Shown here: one piece after another, positions 1-11,241 of the stretch
Numbering within the stretch: the first letter of the stretch is position 1
How the letters are laid out: each line of letters starts with the position of its first letter
Assembly: GCA_033239125.1 (NCBI GenBank)
Contig: BSWB01000004.1
Location: 126,861,235 to 126,925,234 of the forward strand
Source of the DNA: Fagopyrum homotropicum
Taxonomy: Eukaryota > Streptophyta > Magnoliopsida > Caryophyllales > Polygonaceae
Length of the DNA stretch: 64,000 nucleotides
Direction: 5' to 3'
Notes under the pieces: model-generated
Told to the model about the DNA's origin: nothing
Databases searched by the model: none
What the model saw: the letters and a program-made list of their open reading frames with translations, nothing else
Program-made: the position numbers and the translations under genes

Positions 1-751
1 CGATCTTCCGTCAATCTGGAAATCTCAATCACAATCTCCACCAAAGTGCGAGATTAGGGCAACTCCAAGGATGAACGCAAAATCCGTCTTTTGCAAAAGT
101 CGCAAAGATCTCTAAGTCGCGGCGTAGGCGAAAAGTGCGTCAAGCGGAGTCGTAAGCGTAAGCCTAAAGCGAGGTGACGGAATCTCTCTTTGTCCGTCCT
201 TTTATAGGGTATGATGAAGTAGCGGCCCGGCCCAATCTTTTAAAAGATCGTGGCTTAAAGTGTGGCGAAAAAGATCGCCAAGATCACGGTCGTGGAAGGT
301 TCCACGACCGTAATTTAGAGCGTGGAAATCAACACGGTTTGAACATAAGATTCCACGACCGTAAAAGCTTCTGGAATGAATCACGCTTCACTTGCTAGGG
401 TTCCACGGCCGTGGAACTGAACGTGGAATGTAGTACGGCCGTATTTTAGAGCGTGGTTTAGGGCAAGAACGTGATTCTTCCCTAGCCTCGTGCATTCCTC
501 AAGTTAGCTCTCTTTTGGCTCCTAAGAATGCCCTCAATCCATGGACATACTCAATCAACTCATCCTTGCTAAATTCCGTTCGGAAATGGCTCTCAATCAC
601 CTATAATCAACATAAAGCTCGTGTAGACATCCATATCGACAATATAGGCAAACTAGCTCACAAATGCAACAATGCTCAATCAAAGACTATCAATATGAAT
701 CAAATACGCTTAGAAAACGTGCCTAAAATATCACAATATTTCATGCTAACA
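1..751 (-). mobile_element. Athila-like LTR, cut by window start
   Basis: Read on the minus strand, the segment begins at 751 with TGTTAGCATGAAATAT, the same terminus as the LTRs at 33073 and 46039. It carries the GTCTACAC...TAGGT core shared by this LTR group (about 597-650), a TATA-like CCTATAAAAGG (198-208) and an array of CCACG/CGTGG palindromes (282-465). The U5 end lies outside the window. It interrupts the internal region of the element at 752-2955; the target duplication would be CTTGG (753-757) but the other side is not visible. Whether it is a solo LTR or the end of a full element cannot be told. No coding capacity. Confidence 0.8.
282..465. repeat. Palindromic CCACGGCCGTGG-type block in LTR
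   Basis: Several copies of TTCCACG(A/G)CCGT and CGTGGAA occur in both orientations, including a perfect 16-bp palindrome TTCCACGGCCGTGGAA at 401-416. The block lies upstream of the TATA-like box in the LTR's own orientation, as in the LTR at 33073. Confidence 0.8.
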
Positions 752-1138
752 CTTGGCCCCGACCTCTAGCTAGTGGAGGCCTCTCTACACGTCCTCGTCC
801 GTGGACTGTAGGTGGAAGAGGTGGTTGGCCCCTTCCTCGTCCTACATCATATGTAGCTCTAGTACGCGCCATCTGCGATAGAGCGATGATATATATAAGA
901 CTATGCTATCAAAACTACACTACTGCAAAATCTAGGAAAACACATAACATGCCAACATAAAAGAAAGAAAACTAAGCTGTAGAGATCCACAAAAGTAGTG
1001 GTGGTTCCCCGTACATCAATCCCAGACCGACAAAACAAGTTTAAAACAAAACACTTTTAAAAACTTAGATCCCTTTCAGGTTATATTTATTTATCTATTC
1101 GGCCTTTAGAAGATTACGAGTGCCATTGTTGTAAACTT
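752..1138 (-). other. Internal leader/gag-start remnant of the TGTAACA LTR element
   Basis: This lies between the primer-binding site (1139-1150) and the inserted Athila-like LTR. On the minus strand 772-860 reads as a Gly/Arg/Pro-rich stretch of the sort seen near the start of gag, but no continuous gag is present. It is probably the 5' internal part of a Ty3/gypsy element whose remainder lies beyond the window. Confidence 0.45.
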
Positions 1139-1150
1139 GCTCTGATACCA
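1139..1150 (-). promoter_or_regulatory. Primer-binding site (initiator tRNA-Met type)
   Basis: On the minus strand this reads TGGTATCAGAGC, complementary to the 3' end of plant initiator tRNA-Met. It lies 3 bp from the LTR end at 1154, which fixes the element as minus-strand and the LTR at 1154-2955 as its 5' LTR. Confidence 0.85.
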
Positions 1151-1153
1151 TAT

Positions 1154-2955
1154 TGTAACACCCCAACTTCTAGGAACTCGGAGCGTTACGGGATAGGACC
1201 TCACAATGGTCCCGACTCTCAAAGTAACAACAATAACATTGGATCTTACAACAAGACACAAATAAATAAAAACCAAAACAGATAAAATATCTCAAAAGGT
1301 GTAACAAAGGAAAAAAGAAAGACTCTCAACCAAGTTCAACAACAAACTGAAAAGACAACAACTGAAATATAAACCCCGATCCCGTCCTATTATGTGTGGG
1401 AACCCCGGTTGACCACTCCATCCGGATCACTCAACAACATCTCTAACCTGCAGGGCATCTACATCGACGGTATAAACCGTTAGCTAATATTCTAGATATC
1501 AGAAAGACGGTAAAGGCACAAACCCATATAAGAATGTAAAAACATAGCATGCTCGCACACAACCGATTATTATCTTTATAATAGTTATCCATTACTAATT
1601 CAACTTCTTTTGTGGCACGAGAATCTCCCAAAGCTCGCCTCCGCTTCCGTTACCGACAAGAATAGATCATATGCATCTATCCGTTACCTGTGGGCCTAGT
1701 CGCAAGAGCCCCTCCTAATTTCCCAATTCTGAACTGGACAAGATGTCACCGCCCGGTTATAATACACTTGGGCCAATTATGCTATAATATTGTCCTAGTC
1801 CGGTTTTTTGTTATAACGATAAAGCAAACAAACACCACCAATACGATCAAACTAATAAACAGAATGTAGCTAAGTAAGTCCAAGGGACTTACTTGAATCA
1901 AAGGTAACTCAAACTCAGCTAAACTGCTCAGTTTCCCAAAGGAAAAGATCTACGCTTGCTCAAATAAGGCATCACGAATAAAAAACCATCTGAATGCTAG
2001 AAGTCTACATACTTATAGTATCATGACCTCTACAAGATCTACTGCAGCGTGGTAGAAGGTTCCTACTTCTATAAGATCTCCAACATGCTAGGAAGAACGA
2101 TTCCTAGTCTCAAGTTCTCAAGGAACAACATCAACAACATAAACTCAAGGTTCTCAAATCAAAGCCAACTCATAAGGATCAACAGTGGCATTCACCCTAG
2201 TTCATCTAGGTTCAACCTAGCATGATCTAGCACAAGGAAAGGGAAAAGGAAGAAAGGATGTAAGCAACTCACCAAAAACGGAAGTTACTACAAAGAAGCC
2301 GCGGCGCGGGTGACAGAAGGCGTAGGGGCGACAATTGGGTGAGGCCAAGGGGGCGGTGCACTAGGAAAAGTAGCGTCGGGGCCTATCTTTGACAACAACG
2401 TCAGACCAGGAAGACCAAGCTTCAATCTTCAATCAACACACGACAGTACTCAACCAAAGGAGTCTGGAAACACATACGCAGTAACCAACGAAGGACAAAC
2501 AAGGATCAAGACTCGATCTTGATTCATGTTAGGAAGAAGAAAGAAGGAAAGAAGGAGGAGAGGAAGAAAGCATGCAACAGAGGTTCAAGAACGACAGAGG
2601 GGTGAATGGATGAAGAACTTACAAAGATTCTGCAGAGGTTCGCACGGAAAGCCTGCAGCTTGGTTCAAGGTTGAAGAAGAACGTAAGAAAGAAGAAGAAA
2701 GTGGAAGAGAAGGTGGGAATATAAAGAGAACAAATGGGAGAGAACAAGGAAGATCCGGAATTAGGGTTAGAAGATAGAGGAAAGAAGACCCAAAAGATAG
2801 AAGATCGGATCTTTTAAGAAAGGATAGAAGATAAAACGGTTAAAAACATATCGGACGCGATCTGGGGTTAGCCGCACCCGCGGCGGAAGCGGCTGGCCGC
2901 GACCGCGGCTCAACGTCACCGCGGGGGCGGTAACCCTAAAAAGCCGGTTGTTACA
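1154..2955 (-). mobile_element. 5' LTR (1.8 kb) of a TGTAACA-type LTR retrotransposon
   Basis: The segment starts TGTAACACCCC (1154) and ends GGTTGTTACA (2955), so the ends form the inverted repeat expected of an LTR. A PBS abuts the 1154 side. The sequence past 2955 is LINE relic, and a target duplication would begin GAGGA (2956-2960), but the matching end is outside the window. In the LTR's own orientation the first 90 bp carry GC-rich palindromic repeats (2869-2932). A purine-rich open stretch at 2526-2777 is compositional and is not called as a gene. Confidence 0.8.
2869..2932. repeat. GC-rich palindromic cluster in U3 of the TGTAACA LTR
   Basis: A run of CCGCGG, GGCCGC and GCGGCCG-like elements stands out in an otherwise AT-rich region (CGCACCCGCGGCGG, GCGGCTGGCCGCG, CACCGCGGGGGCGG). 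Related GC-rich pieces recur at 2298-2350 in the same LTR. Confidence 0.6.
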
Positions 2956-4330
2956 GAGGACATTAATAATGTTATCTAAATGAAACGCTTGCGGAAAATA
3001 TTGGTTGAACACAATAATAATTGGATTAAAGTCGTAAACGAAAAATATCTTAAAGGCTCCCTTTTGTGGAACTACCAAATTGCGAAAAATACTTTTTGGC
3101 AACCAAAGAGACTTATGAATCTTAGATCCAAATTTGAGTAAGGTTTTTGATGGAATGTAGGTGATGACCAAATAATTAAATTATAGAAAAAACAATGGGT
3201 GTCGGAACAATCACTCGTAAAACTTCTTAAGAATAACACAACTATTGATGAGGATGAAACAATTAGTAATTACGTAAATGAGAATAAATGGGACACTCAA
3301 AAACTGGATCACAAGTTAGGAAACGCCCTTCCTCCAGACATAATCACTTTATTCAAGATCACCTCTATTGTGCCATGTAAAAAACTTTCTTTTCAAAATA
3401 TTGATAATTGACCTCCTAACTATGGAAAACCTTGAAAAGCAAAGGGTTCTAGTTCTTATGCAATGTAATCTTTGCAATCACCCCTATGATTGTGCAAAAC
3501 ATGTATTCTTTTGGTATCACTTCCTGATGAACAACATAAAAAATGGAAAAATAAAATAAAATTAAATTAAACTTAAATTAGTGAGTAGCACTAACTATAA
3601 CATTTCCAACATGATTACTTTGTTAAGAGATAAACTAGATGGTAAAACACCAATACAACTGGTTGTTACTTGGTGGGATATTTGGTTCTCTAGAATTCAA
3701 AGCATCTCCAATAACAAGAAACCACTGAGCATTGACCTAGTTTTACAATCTCAAATAAAGGATTGGGAAGAAGCGAACAAAAGGACGAACCAAAGAAAAC
3801 CAAACACGCCTAAGAACATTAGAAAAACTTGAAAAATACATTGGATTAAACTTGAAAATAAATTAATCAAAGTAAATTTTAATGGTTCTAAATTTGGATA
3901 AAAATCAGCCTCAGATTTATCCTTAGAGACCAACATGCATCAATCACTACCCTTGACTATGGACAACGTGGAAACATATAAGTCGCCCATGTTGAAGCAT
4001 GTGCACTATGAGAAAGTTTGATCGAAGCATGTGATTTGGAAATTAACAAAATTGAAATTATAGGGGATAACCTTACGATTATCAATTTTATTAAACAAAT
4101 ATAAAAACCCAGAGACTAACCTTATTATTTTTTATATTTCTACCATTATGGCTAGTTTCCGTCAAGTCAAGATTCATCACGTCTTTCGGAAAGTCAATGG
4201 TGTTGCTTATAAACTCGTAGAATTAGAACACGACTATCCACATATTTCATCATCGACCACTCCTTAGGTGGAAGATTTCATCCAGAAGTTTGCTCTAGGT
4301 TAGAGAGTCTCCAAAAGATGATACATTCTA
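2956..4330 (+). pseudogene. LINE ORF2 relic (post-RT region and RNase H)
   Basis: Broken frames give features of the C-terminal half of plant LINE ORF2 proteins. At 2975-3170 there is the region before the zinc-binding domain (WIKVVNEKYLKGS, then a degenerate W-VGD). At 3270-3370 there is WDTQKLDHKLGNALPPDI. At 3600-3780 a WWDIWFSRI segment precedes the RNase H-like domain, whose start KVNFNGSKF lies near 3870. Near 4160 is VKIHHVFRKVNGVAYKLV, matching the end of RVT_3-type RNase H. Stops and shifts occur throughout. The endonuclease and RT lie to the left or are lost: the TGTAACA LTR element interrupts the relic at 2955. Function is lost. Confidence 0.7.
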
Positions 4331-4713
4331 ATTGCTTATCATACCACCTCAAATAATATTTTAGTTATACATATTTAAGAAAAGATTGTAATATTTAATC
4401 AACTCTATATTTGGATTGTTACATATAGATTAAATTATAAATTGACGACTATTATTTTTTATGAAAATTAAATTGGTAATTTTTTTTGTTTTTCAAAACC
4501 GTATCAGTAGAAGATAAGAAAGTAATCAAATTAACTTTAATCTCCCCAAATCTCTCCGGGCGATTATGAACGTTGAGTATATAATTGGATACGAGTCAAC
4601 CACCTAAGTATTGTCTTTATATTATACATTCAATAATTATATGGTAAATAATGCTTGACGTATATTGACGTATATTATCAATTTATTCAAAATTAATATA
4701 TCTTTCAAATACC
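4331..4713. other. AT-rich non-coding stretch before Helitron-like end
   Basis: No gene is visible. A TCTATATTTGG at 4402 resembles a Helitron 5' end, so 4402-4740 could be a small Helitron, but this start is weak. Confidence 0.3.
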
Positions 4714-4740
4714 CGTGCAAGGCACGAGTCCTAAACTAGT
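4714..4740 (+). mobile_element. Helitron-like 3' terminus
   Basis: A short hairpin CGTGC-AAG-GCACG (4714-4726) is followed 9 bp later by CTAGT (4736-4740), the usual Helitron 3' end. The next base is G, not the usual T. A second partial copy (GCAAGGCACGAGTCCTAA) lies at 4821-4839, inside a short duplication of AAATGACACTTGATATTTTG. Confidence 0.55.
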
Positions 4741-4864
4741 GACAATGAAAGGGGAAGAGAAGCGGCAAGGTGAAGTAGGAGAAAATGACACTTGATATTT
4801 TGTAAAATGACACTTGATATTTTGCAAGGCACGAGTCCTAATTTTATAAGGGGAAGTCTAGTTT

Positions 4865-4867
<3 letters not shown>

Positions 4868-4918
<51 letters not shown>
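4868..4918. repeat. (TA)n microsatellite
   Basis: About 25 TA units, at the edge of the 5' LTR remnant of the copia relic. Confidence 0.95.
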
Positions 4919-4919
<1 letters not shown>

Positions 4920-7900
4920 TCGATGCAGTAGCTGAATAGATATACTACAATACACATATACTTTCATTTCAATTCGAATGATCCACTCTATCTCTTCAAT
5001 TCTGACAATCCTGGTATGCAGCTTGTATCCACTATATTTGATGGATCTAATTTCATTTCTTAGAAAAGAAATATACGTATGGCCTTGGGAGCAAAGTTAA
5101 AACTGGGATTTATAGATGGAACAACTGAAAAACCTAAATTTGATGAATCTAATGGTGATAAGGTAGTTAAATGGACAAGAGTATATTACATGATTCGATG
5201 TTGGTTAGTTCATTCAATGGATCGAGATATAGAAAAGGTTTTTTCATATGTTGAATCTTCCAAATAACTTATGGATGAATTACTTGATGCATTTGCAGTC
5301 TCTAATGCTCCCTCAGTACATCAACTACACAAAGATCTCGCTAATCTAAAATAAGAGAATTTTAGTAGTGTTGTTTATTTCAACAAGATTAAGAAATTGT
5401 GGGATGAATTACAATCTGTTGATGGCATGTCTTCATGCACTTGCAATGGCATCATTCGTTGTAAATGCAAAATTCTTAAGCAACTATCTGAAGGAGAAGC
5501 CAAGACTCGAATCTTGAAGTTCCTGATGGCGCTTCGAGATCAGTTTGATCATATCAAATCTAACATTTTAGCCCTTGATTCTTTGTTGACTATAAGTCAA
5601 GCATATCCTATGGTTTTACAAGTTGAAAAACATAAGTAGATTACTACCTCTTCCCTTCCTACTACAATCACACATGATGCTCTCGTTGTCGATCAATCAT
5701 TTCCTTCACGTCAGGAAGGAGGAAGTAGGAAGGATTATGGAAAGGAAAAGTCGGACAGGAAATGCACATACTGCAAGGAGAAAGGCCACCTAAAGGAGGC
5801 TTGTTTTAAGCTCACAGATATTCTAGACAAACAAGTAACTCACAGTGGCACCATTGATCTATCTTCTTCTATGATATGTTAGAAGTTGTTGTACATGCTT
5901 TCCCAATATATTATCAGTTCCCGAGCTTACTCATAGCAATAGTATTGAAGCATGTTGTTAAGTCATTTATTTGTACATTTCAGGACCCTAACAGTAACAC
6001 CATCATAGCTTTAGGTCACAAAGAAGGAGGTCTTTACAAGTTCACATTTGCTTCAGTTTATACTAAGCATGCATCTGCTCATATTCATTTTATGATGTCT
6101 ATTACCAATAAGAATGTAAATCTTTTTCATGAGAAACTAGGCCATACATCTCTTTCCAAATTACAACACTTGTCTAGTTGTAATATTCCTCACAATGTTT
6201 GCATTCATTGTGATACATGCATTCTAGCTAAACGACATCGTATAACTTTCTCTCGTAGTGTTTCATATGCTAAGAAACATTTTGCATTTATTCACATGAA
6301 CATATAAGGACCTTATCATACTCCCTCCATTTGTGGTGCTAAGTATTTTCTAACCTTGGTTGATGATCATACAAGGTGTACTTGGGCATATTTTATGATA
6401 GATAAACGAAAAATTTTTTCTATCATCACAACCTTCCTTTCTTATGCGTAGAATCAATTTCATTCTTCGGTTTAAATTTTTCGAACAAATAATGGGGAAG
6501 GATTTCTTCAAAAGTGACTACAACTCTTATTCCTTGACAAATGAATACTACACCATAAATCTATATCCTATGTCCCACAACCGAATGTCAGGGTAGAGAG
6601 AAAACACAAACATCTAGTGGAGACTACTCGAGCACTTCAACTTCATGCCAATCTTCCAACTCAATAATAGGGAGAATGCATATTAACTGCTACTTATCTT
6701 ATTAATATCATGCCTTCATCTATTTTGCAGTGGAAGATTTCCTTCGAAGTTCTACACAACAAGCCAACAACATATGATCATCTTCGAGTTATTGGTTGCT
6801 TATGCTATACTCTTCTTCCCTTCAAAGATAAATTTGAAGCAATTAGCAAACCTTGCATTCTCCTTGGCTATCCAGCTGGCCAGAAAGGATATAAACTCCT
6901 TCATCTAGACACACACAAAGTGTTTGTTTTTCAACATGTCACCTTTGTTGAAACCACTTTCCCTTACAAAACTTCCTCCTCTATTTCCAGTCTACAACTC
7001 CAACTCTATCATTAGTTTCACCTATTCCAAACTATGCATGATCCTATTTTGTCCACCCTATAAACCAATCGTCATATTCTTCCCAATCTATTCATCATAC
7101 CACTAATAACAACCCTTCTTTTGGTACTCCTATACCAATACATTTCACCACAAGATCTTCATCATCTTCTCATTGTTCAACAACCAACCCTACTATTCCA
7201 ACTCGCCCTATGAAGACTATTACTCAACCTATGAGGCTTCATGACTATGTTTGCAATTTTACACATTCTCCTAATTTATTTCTACCTCACATTACTCTTC
7301 ATCACCTTCCCTTAGACTACCAACAATCCTTGTGTAATGTCTTGTTTATAGTCGAACCTACTCATTATAGTCAAGCCAAAGGTTCACCAATATGGATTGA
7401 AGCAATGATTAAGGAACTCTCGGCCCTTGAAGACAACAATACTGGGGAATTAACTACCCTTCCTTCTAACCACAAAGCTATTGGTTCTAAGTGGATCTAC
7501 AAGGTCAATACCTCCCTGATGGATCAATATAGCGTTGCAAGGCTCGATTAGTGGAAATGGATATAATCAAATCAAAGATAAGGATTACAAATATACTTTT
7601 TCCCCATTTGCCAAATTCACCACTGTTAGAACCTTACTAGCCTTGGATGTTGCCAAGTCATGGCCTTTGCACCAACTTGATGTAAACAATGCATTTTTGC
7701 ATGCTTACTTGGATGAAGAAGTATACATGCATCCACCCCAAGGATATACTAAAGCCATGCCAGGACAAGTATGCCGACTCAAACGCTCCTTATATGGTCT
7801 AAAATAGGATAGTCAATAATGGAATGTTGAGTTAACTAAAATCCTCATCTAGCTTATTTATATTCAGTCAAGACAGCTTATTCCTTGTTTGTTAAAAATA

Positions 7901-8740
7901 GTAGATTAGGTATCACTATTTCCCTCGTCTATGTTGATGATATTATAATCATAGGGGATATTCCTAGTGATATCACTCAGTTGAAGATTGTTCTACATTC
8001 TACATTCACAACTAAAGACTTGGGAGATTGCTATGAATACAGATAGAGATGCTCGTTTTTTCTTGGTATGGAGATTGCTAGGAATACAGATGGAATTTTG
8101 CCCAATCAAAGTAAATATATCCTTGATATATTACTTGACAATCATATGCTTGACTGCAAGCCTTCTGTTTTTCCTACGCAACGAAACACAAAACTCACTC
8201 CAGAGTGTGGAGAAGCTTTTCAAAACCCTGAATTGTATAGACGCCTTGTTGGTCGTCTTCTATACCCCACTCTCACCAAACCATACATAACTTATTCAGT
8301 TCAACAACTAAGTTAATTCCTAGCTTTCCCTTGCCTCCATCACTAGCAAGCAATATTGCATCTCTTTCATTACCTCAAAGGCTCGGTCAATCGTGGCCTT
8401 GCTTATTAGTTAATCCAATTCCTCTTTTTCATTCACTGCATATAGTGATGTTGACTGGGGATCTTGTGCATGTACTTGTCGATCAATCACAGGATATTGT
8501 GTGTTTCTTGGCTCCTCTTTCATCTCTTGGAAAAGCAAGAAATCAAAAATTGTTTCTAAATCATTTACAAAAAGTGAAAGAGTTATTTCTTATACAACTA
8601 GTGAAATAATAGGAGAAAGTTGTAACTACCCTAATGTGGTTGATGGAAGTTTGTTATATTATATACTATATATATAATTAATGTAATAGTTGAACAGATC
8701 TACTACAATACACATATACTTTGATTTCAATCTTCCTCGT
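4920..8740 (+). mobile_element. Decayed Ty1/copia element (same family as 17554-23185)
   Basis: LTR remnants frame it: 4925-4973 and 8682-8731 match (AATAGATATACTACAATACA against AACAGATCTACTACAATACA, then ACATATACTTT.ATTTCAAT). The PBS and gag N-terminus are missing: the 5' LTR remnant runs almost directly into DNPGMQL (about 5004). The coding region parallels the copia at 17554 domain by domain but is full of stops, so it is an older insertion of that family. No target duplication could be recognised. Confidence 0.8.
5003..8640 (+). pseudogene. Copia gag-pol relic
   Basis: Remnants appear in order. Gag lies at 5003-5640 (MALGAKLKLGF, YYMIRCWLVHSM). The CCHC zinc knuckle CTYCKEKGHLKEAC is near 5764-5805. 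The protease is lost or very degraded. The pre-integrase HHCC lies at 6130-6240 (HEKLGHTSLSKLQH, CDTCILAKRH). The integrase core is 6300-6760, followed by 6760-7000 (VIGCLCYTLLPFKDKFE). RT lies at 7370-8320, with QLDVNNAFLHAYLDEEVYMH and a YVDD near 7930. RNase H remnants lie at 8440-8620. Many in-frame stops and shifts rule out function. Confidence 0.8.
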
Positions 8741-8791
8741 CTACATCACCTGTTAACAATAGGTTGGTTTTAAGTACTTTATTGAGACAAC

Positions 8792-8830
<39 letters not shown>

Positions 8831-9370
8831 TATATATATGTGTGTGTTTGCTTGCATATATTAATTGAGACAATATTTATTAAAAAAAATAATCTTACAT
8901 ATAGGTTGGTTTTAAGTACTTTATTTAATAAATCTTAAGTGTTTGATCCCTCTCCCTCTCTCTCTATAATTTTAACACTTGACATAATATCCAAAATTTT
9001 TTTTATCAAGCTATTTTCTTCGTATAACTTTTTGATGAAAGATCATTTAGTTATGAATAAAAAGAATCAATGAGACATGAGAAAACTAGCTCGATCCACA
9101 TGATCCAAACTCAATCGATACTAAAAATAGAAAAAAGTTTATATATGTGAGCCATCGGAATAAATCTGGCTAGATGCCCAACCTAAATGACCTAAATCAA
9201 CTTGACAAAAAATTTGGCCCATATTTGTCCCAATCCGACTTCAATCCGAACATGTATTGACCCAACTAAAATCCAACCGAACCGCCTCACTTGATAAGCC
9301 TTACCCCAAGCCACTTGAAATCAAAGTTACCCGGTCCGAAATAAGCCAAAAAACTGAAGTAAGCCACTAG
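8741..9370. other. AT-rich intergenic DNA with short repeats
   Basis: No gene is seen. A 25-bp direct repeat (ATAGGTTGGTTTTAAGTACT core) lies at 8759-8783 and 8901-8925, flanking a (TA)n tract (8796-8838). A CT-rich run lies at 8949-8968. From about 9170 to 9370 the sequence is a degenerate string of CCGAA/CCCGA words, continuing beyond the solo LTR at 11250-11400. Confidence 0.6.
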
Positions 9371-9375
9371 TATTT

Positions 9376-11236
9376 TGTTCGCTCCAAAAAGATGCACACC
9401 AAGCCTTAAATTTATAACTTGTAACAATTCCCTAAAATCTACCTATCAAACCCACAATGTATGGGTCGTTTTGTAGTAAGACAGATATTCCAAGGTCGAA
9501 CACAAAGAATAAGGTGAAATCAAATTGGGCAATGATCAAAGGTAAGGTAAACCTGGAATAAGAAAAAAAAAAGTTAGAAAAGGGTTGGAAAAAATATATT
9601 TTGGTGGTTTTGGTTGATCAAGGATCAATTTGAAAATAAACGAAGTAAAAACAAACAATAGAAAGCAAATTAATAAGAAATATGAGAAATGCGGATTCTA
9701 GAGTTCAAGATTTTTTTTTGAAAAGTTATTTTATTGAACTGAGAAGCATTTCTTCTATGAGAAATGCGGATTCAAGAGTTTAAGATTTTGATTATGGCAT
9801 TGATATCAAGCTTCCTAAACACGAGGAAAAGGTTGTGATTACTAAAGGGAAAAAAAGCGTTTCTCCTATGGGAATAATTACGGGGGAGGACTCACATTTC
9901 ATTAATCCCACTCCAAACTACCAATCACCGGGTATGTCTCAAACCACCAAGGATGAGAATTCTACTCAAACCGATCACTCTACCTAAGGCTTGAACAAAC
10001 CCTCACCGGGTAAGCCTCGGGTTTGGTTCAACTCACGCTAGGTAAAATTGAACACTCAATTCAATAGAGGGTTTTACACCTCTACTACCTAGAGTTTATC
10101 ATAATCTATACATAAGAGAGGAAATTACGGTTAAGTCTCTTCATCCCCTAGTTTGCTAACGTTAGACATGTCTAAGCTAGATTCAACTCAATAAACACTA
10201 GATTTTGAACAGTTTCACACCCTACCATACAAACTCACCAATTTCGGGGCAACAAAAGAAATCTCGGGTGGATCATACTAATCTCGGCCGAGATTTCATG
10301 AAGAACATGCCGAGATTCTAAAGAGCAAGAGTTTTTTCAACTAAATCGTCCTAAACGGACATACAAGTTCATACTATCATCATCCAAGCCATAAGCATCG
10401 AACTATCACCTTAGAATCGCAAGGATTTAACCTACAATATGCAGGTCAACATTTATCAAACAAACATTCATGTATCCCAAGGATATATAGAATGATAAAA
10501 ATAAAGGGGATGATACTCAACTAGATTTTGCTTTAAACAACAAGAGAAAGATATCCAAAATACACAACAATTTATTCTTGATTCAAAATTCAAGCTTACA
10601 ATCCCTAGTTTTTCTCCCAAAACACTCTCAAACTCTCCTTTTCTCCCAAGTCTTCTTTCTTTCTTTTTAGATGGGCCTCCCTTTTTGAGAAACGACAAGT
10701 CGACAAGTATGGTGGTAAAATGGGCACTCCTGGGGACCAACCACCAGCTTCCATCGTGCCCCCTTTTTGGAAAATGCATTATCAGCCCGCACTTCGTCAT
10801 GGGGTTGTCTAAACATTAAATCTCGGTCAATCTGGGCAATATCGCGGACGAGAGTCTAGCAAAGTCGGAACCGAGATTTTGAAGTCTTCAAGTGAGCCTT
10901 CATACCATGGAAATCTCGGCCAGTGCAAAATTGGGAAATCTCGGGCGAGATCAATATTGCAAACCCGAGATTCCACGGTTTTCTTCCTTGCTCCAATGCT
11001 TGTTCCTTAGGTGGGTTCATTTCCTTCCTTTGGGTCTCGAGTTTGCACCACTCCGAGACTTGATCCTCATATCTGCCAATTAGGTCCAAAGTTTGCCGAA
11101 ATACCTAAGAAAATAACAAAAACTCGTGTAGACATCTATGCAATATGAGCTAAATCAAGCACAAATGCCACGAGTTAATGCTAATAAAATGCTACCTAAA
11201 TGCATGTCTAAACTAAGGTTATAAATCATGTTATTA
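9376..11236 (-). mobile_element. Solo Athila-like LTR (1.86 kb)
   Basis: In minus orientation the LTR starts TAATAACATGATTTATAA (11236; TG to TA change compared with TGATAGCATG at 36351) and ends TTTTTGGAGCGAACA (9376), matching the TTTGGAGCGAACA end of the solo LTR at 38103. It is flanked by TATTT at 9371-9375 and 11237-11241, a perfect 5-bp target duplication. No internal domain is present, so it arose by LTR-LTR recombination. Two blocks of ATCTCGGCCGAGATT-type palindromes lie at about 10800-10990 and 10255-10320, at the offsets where the 33-kb element carries CCACGGCCGTGG blocks. Open stretches inside (e.g. 10468-10800) are not genes. Confidence 0.85.
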
Positions 11237-11241
11237 TATTT

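Noticed and set aside
282..465. Short inverted repeats considered as a CRISPR-like array
   Set aside because: No regular spacers; the words are LTR-internal palindromes in a plant genome.
2526..2777. Open stretch rich in Arg/Lys/Glu/Gly
   Set aside because: It is a purine-rich, low-complexity part of the LTR at 1154-2955; no domain.
10468..11089. Open frames on both strands at 10.5-11.1 kb
   Set aside because: They lie inside the solo LTR 9376-11236 and include its palindromic block.
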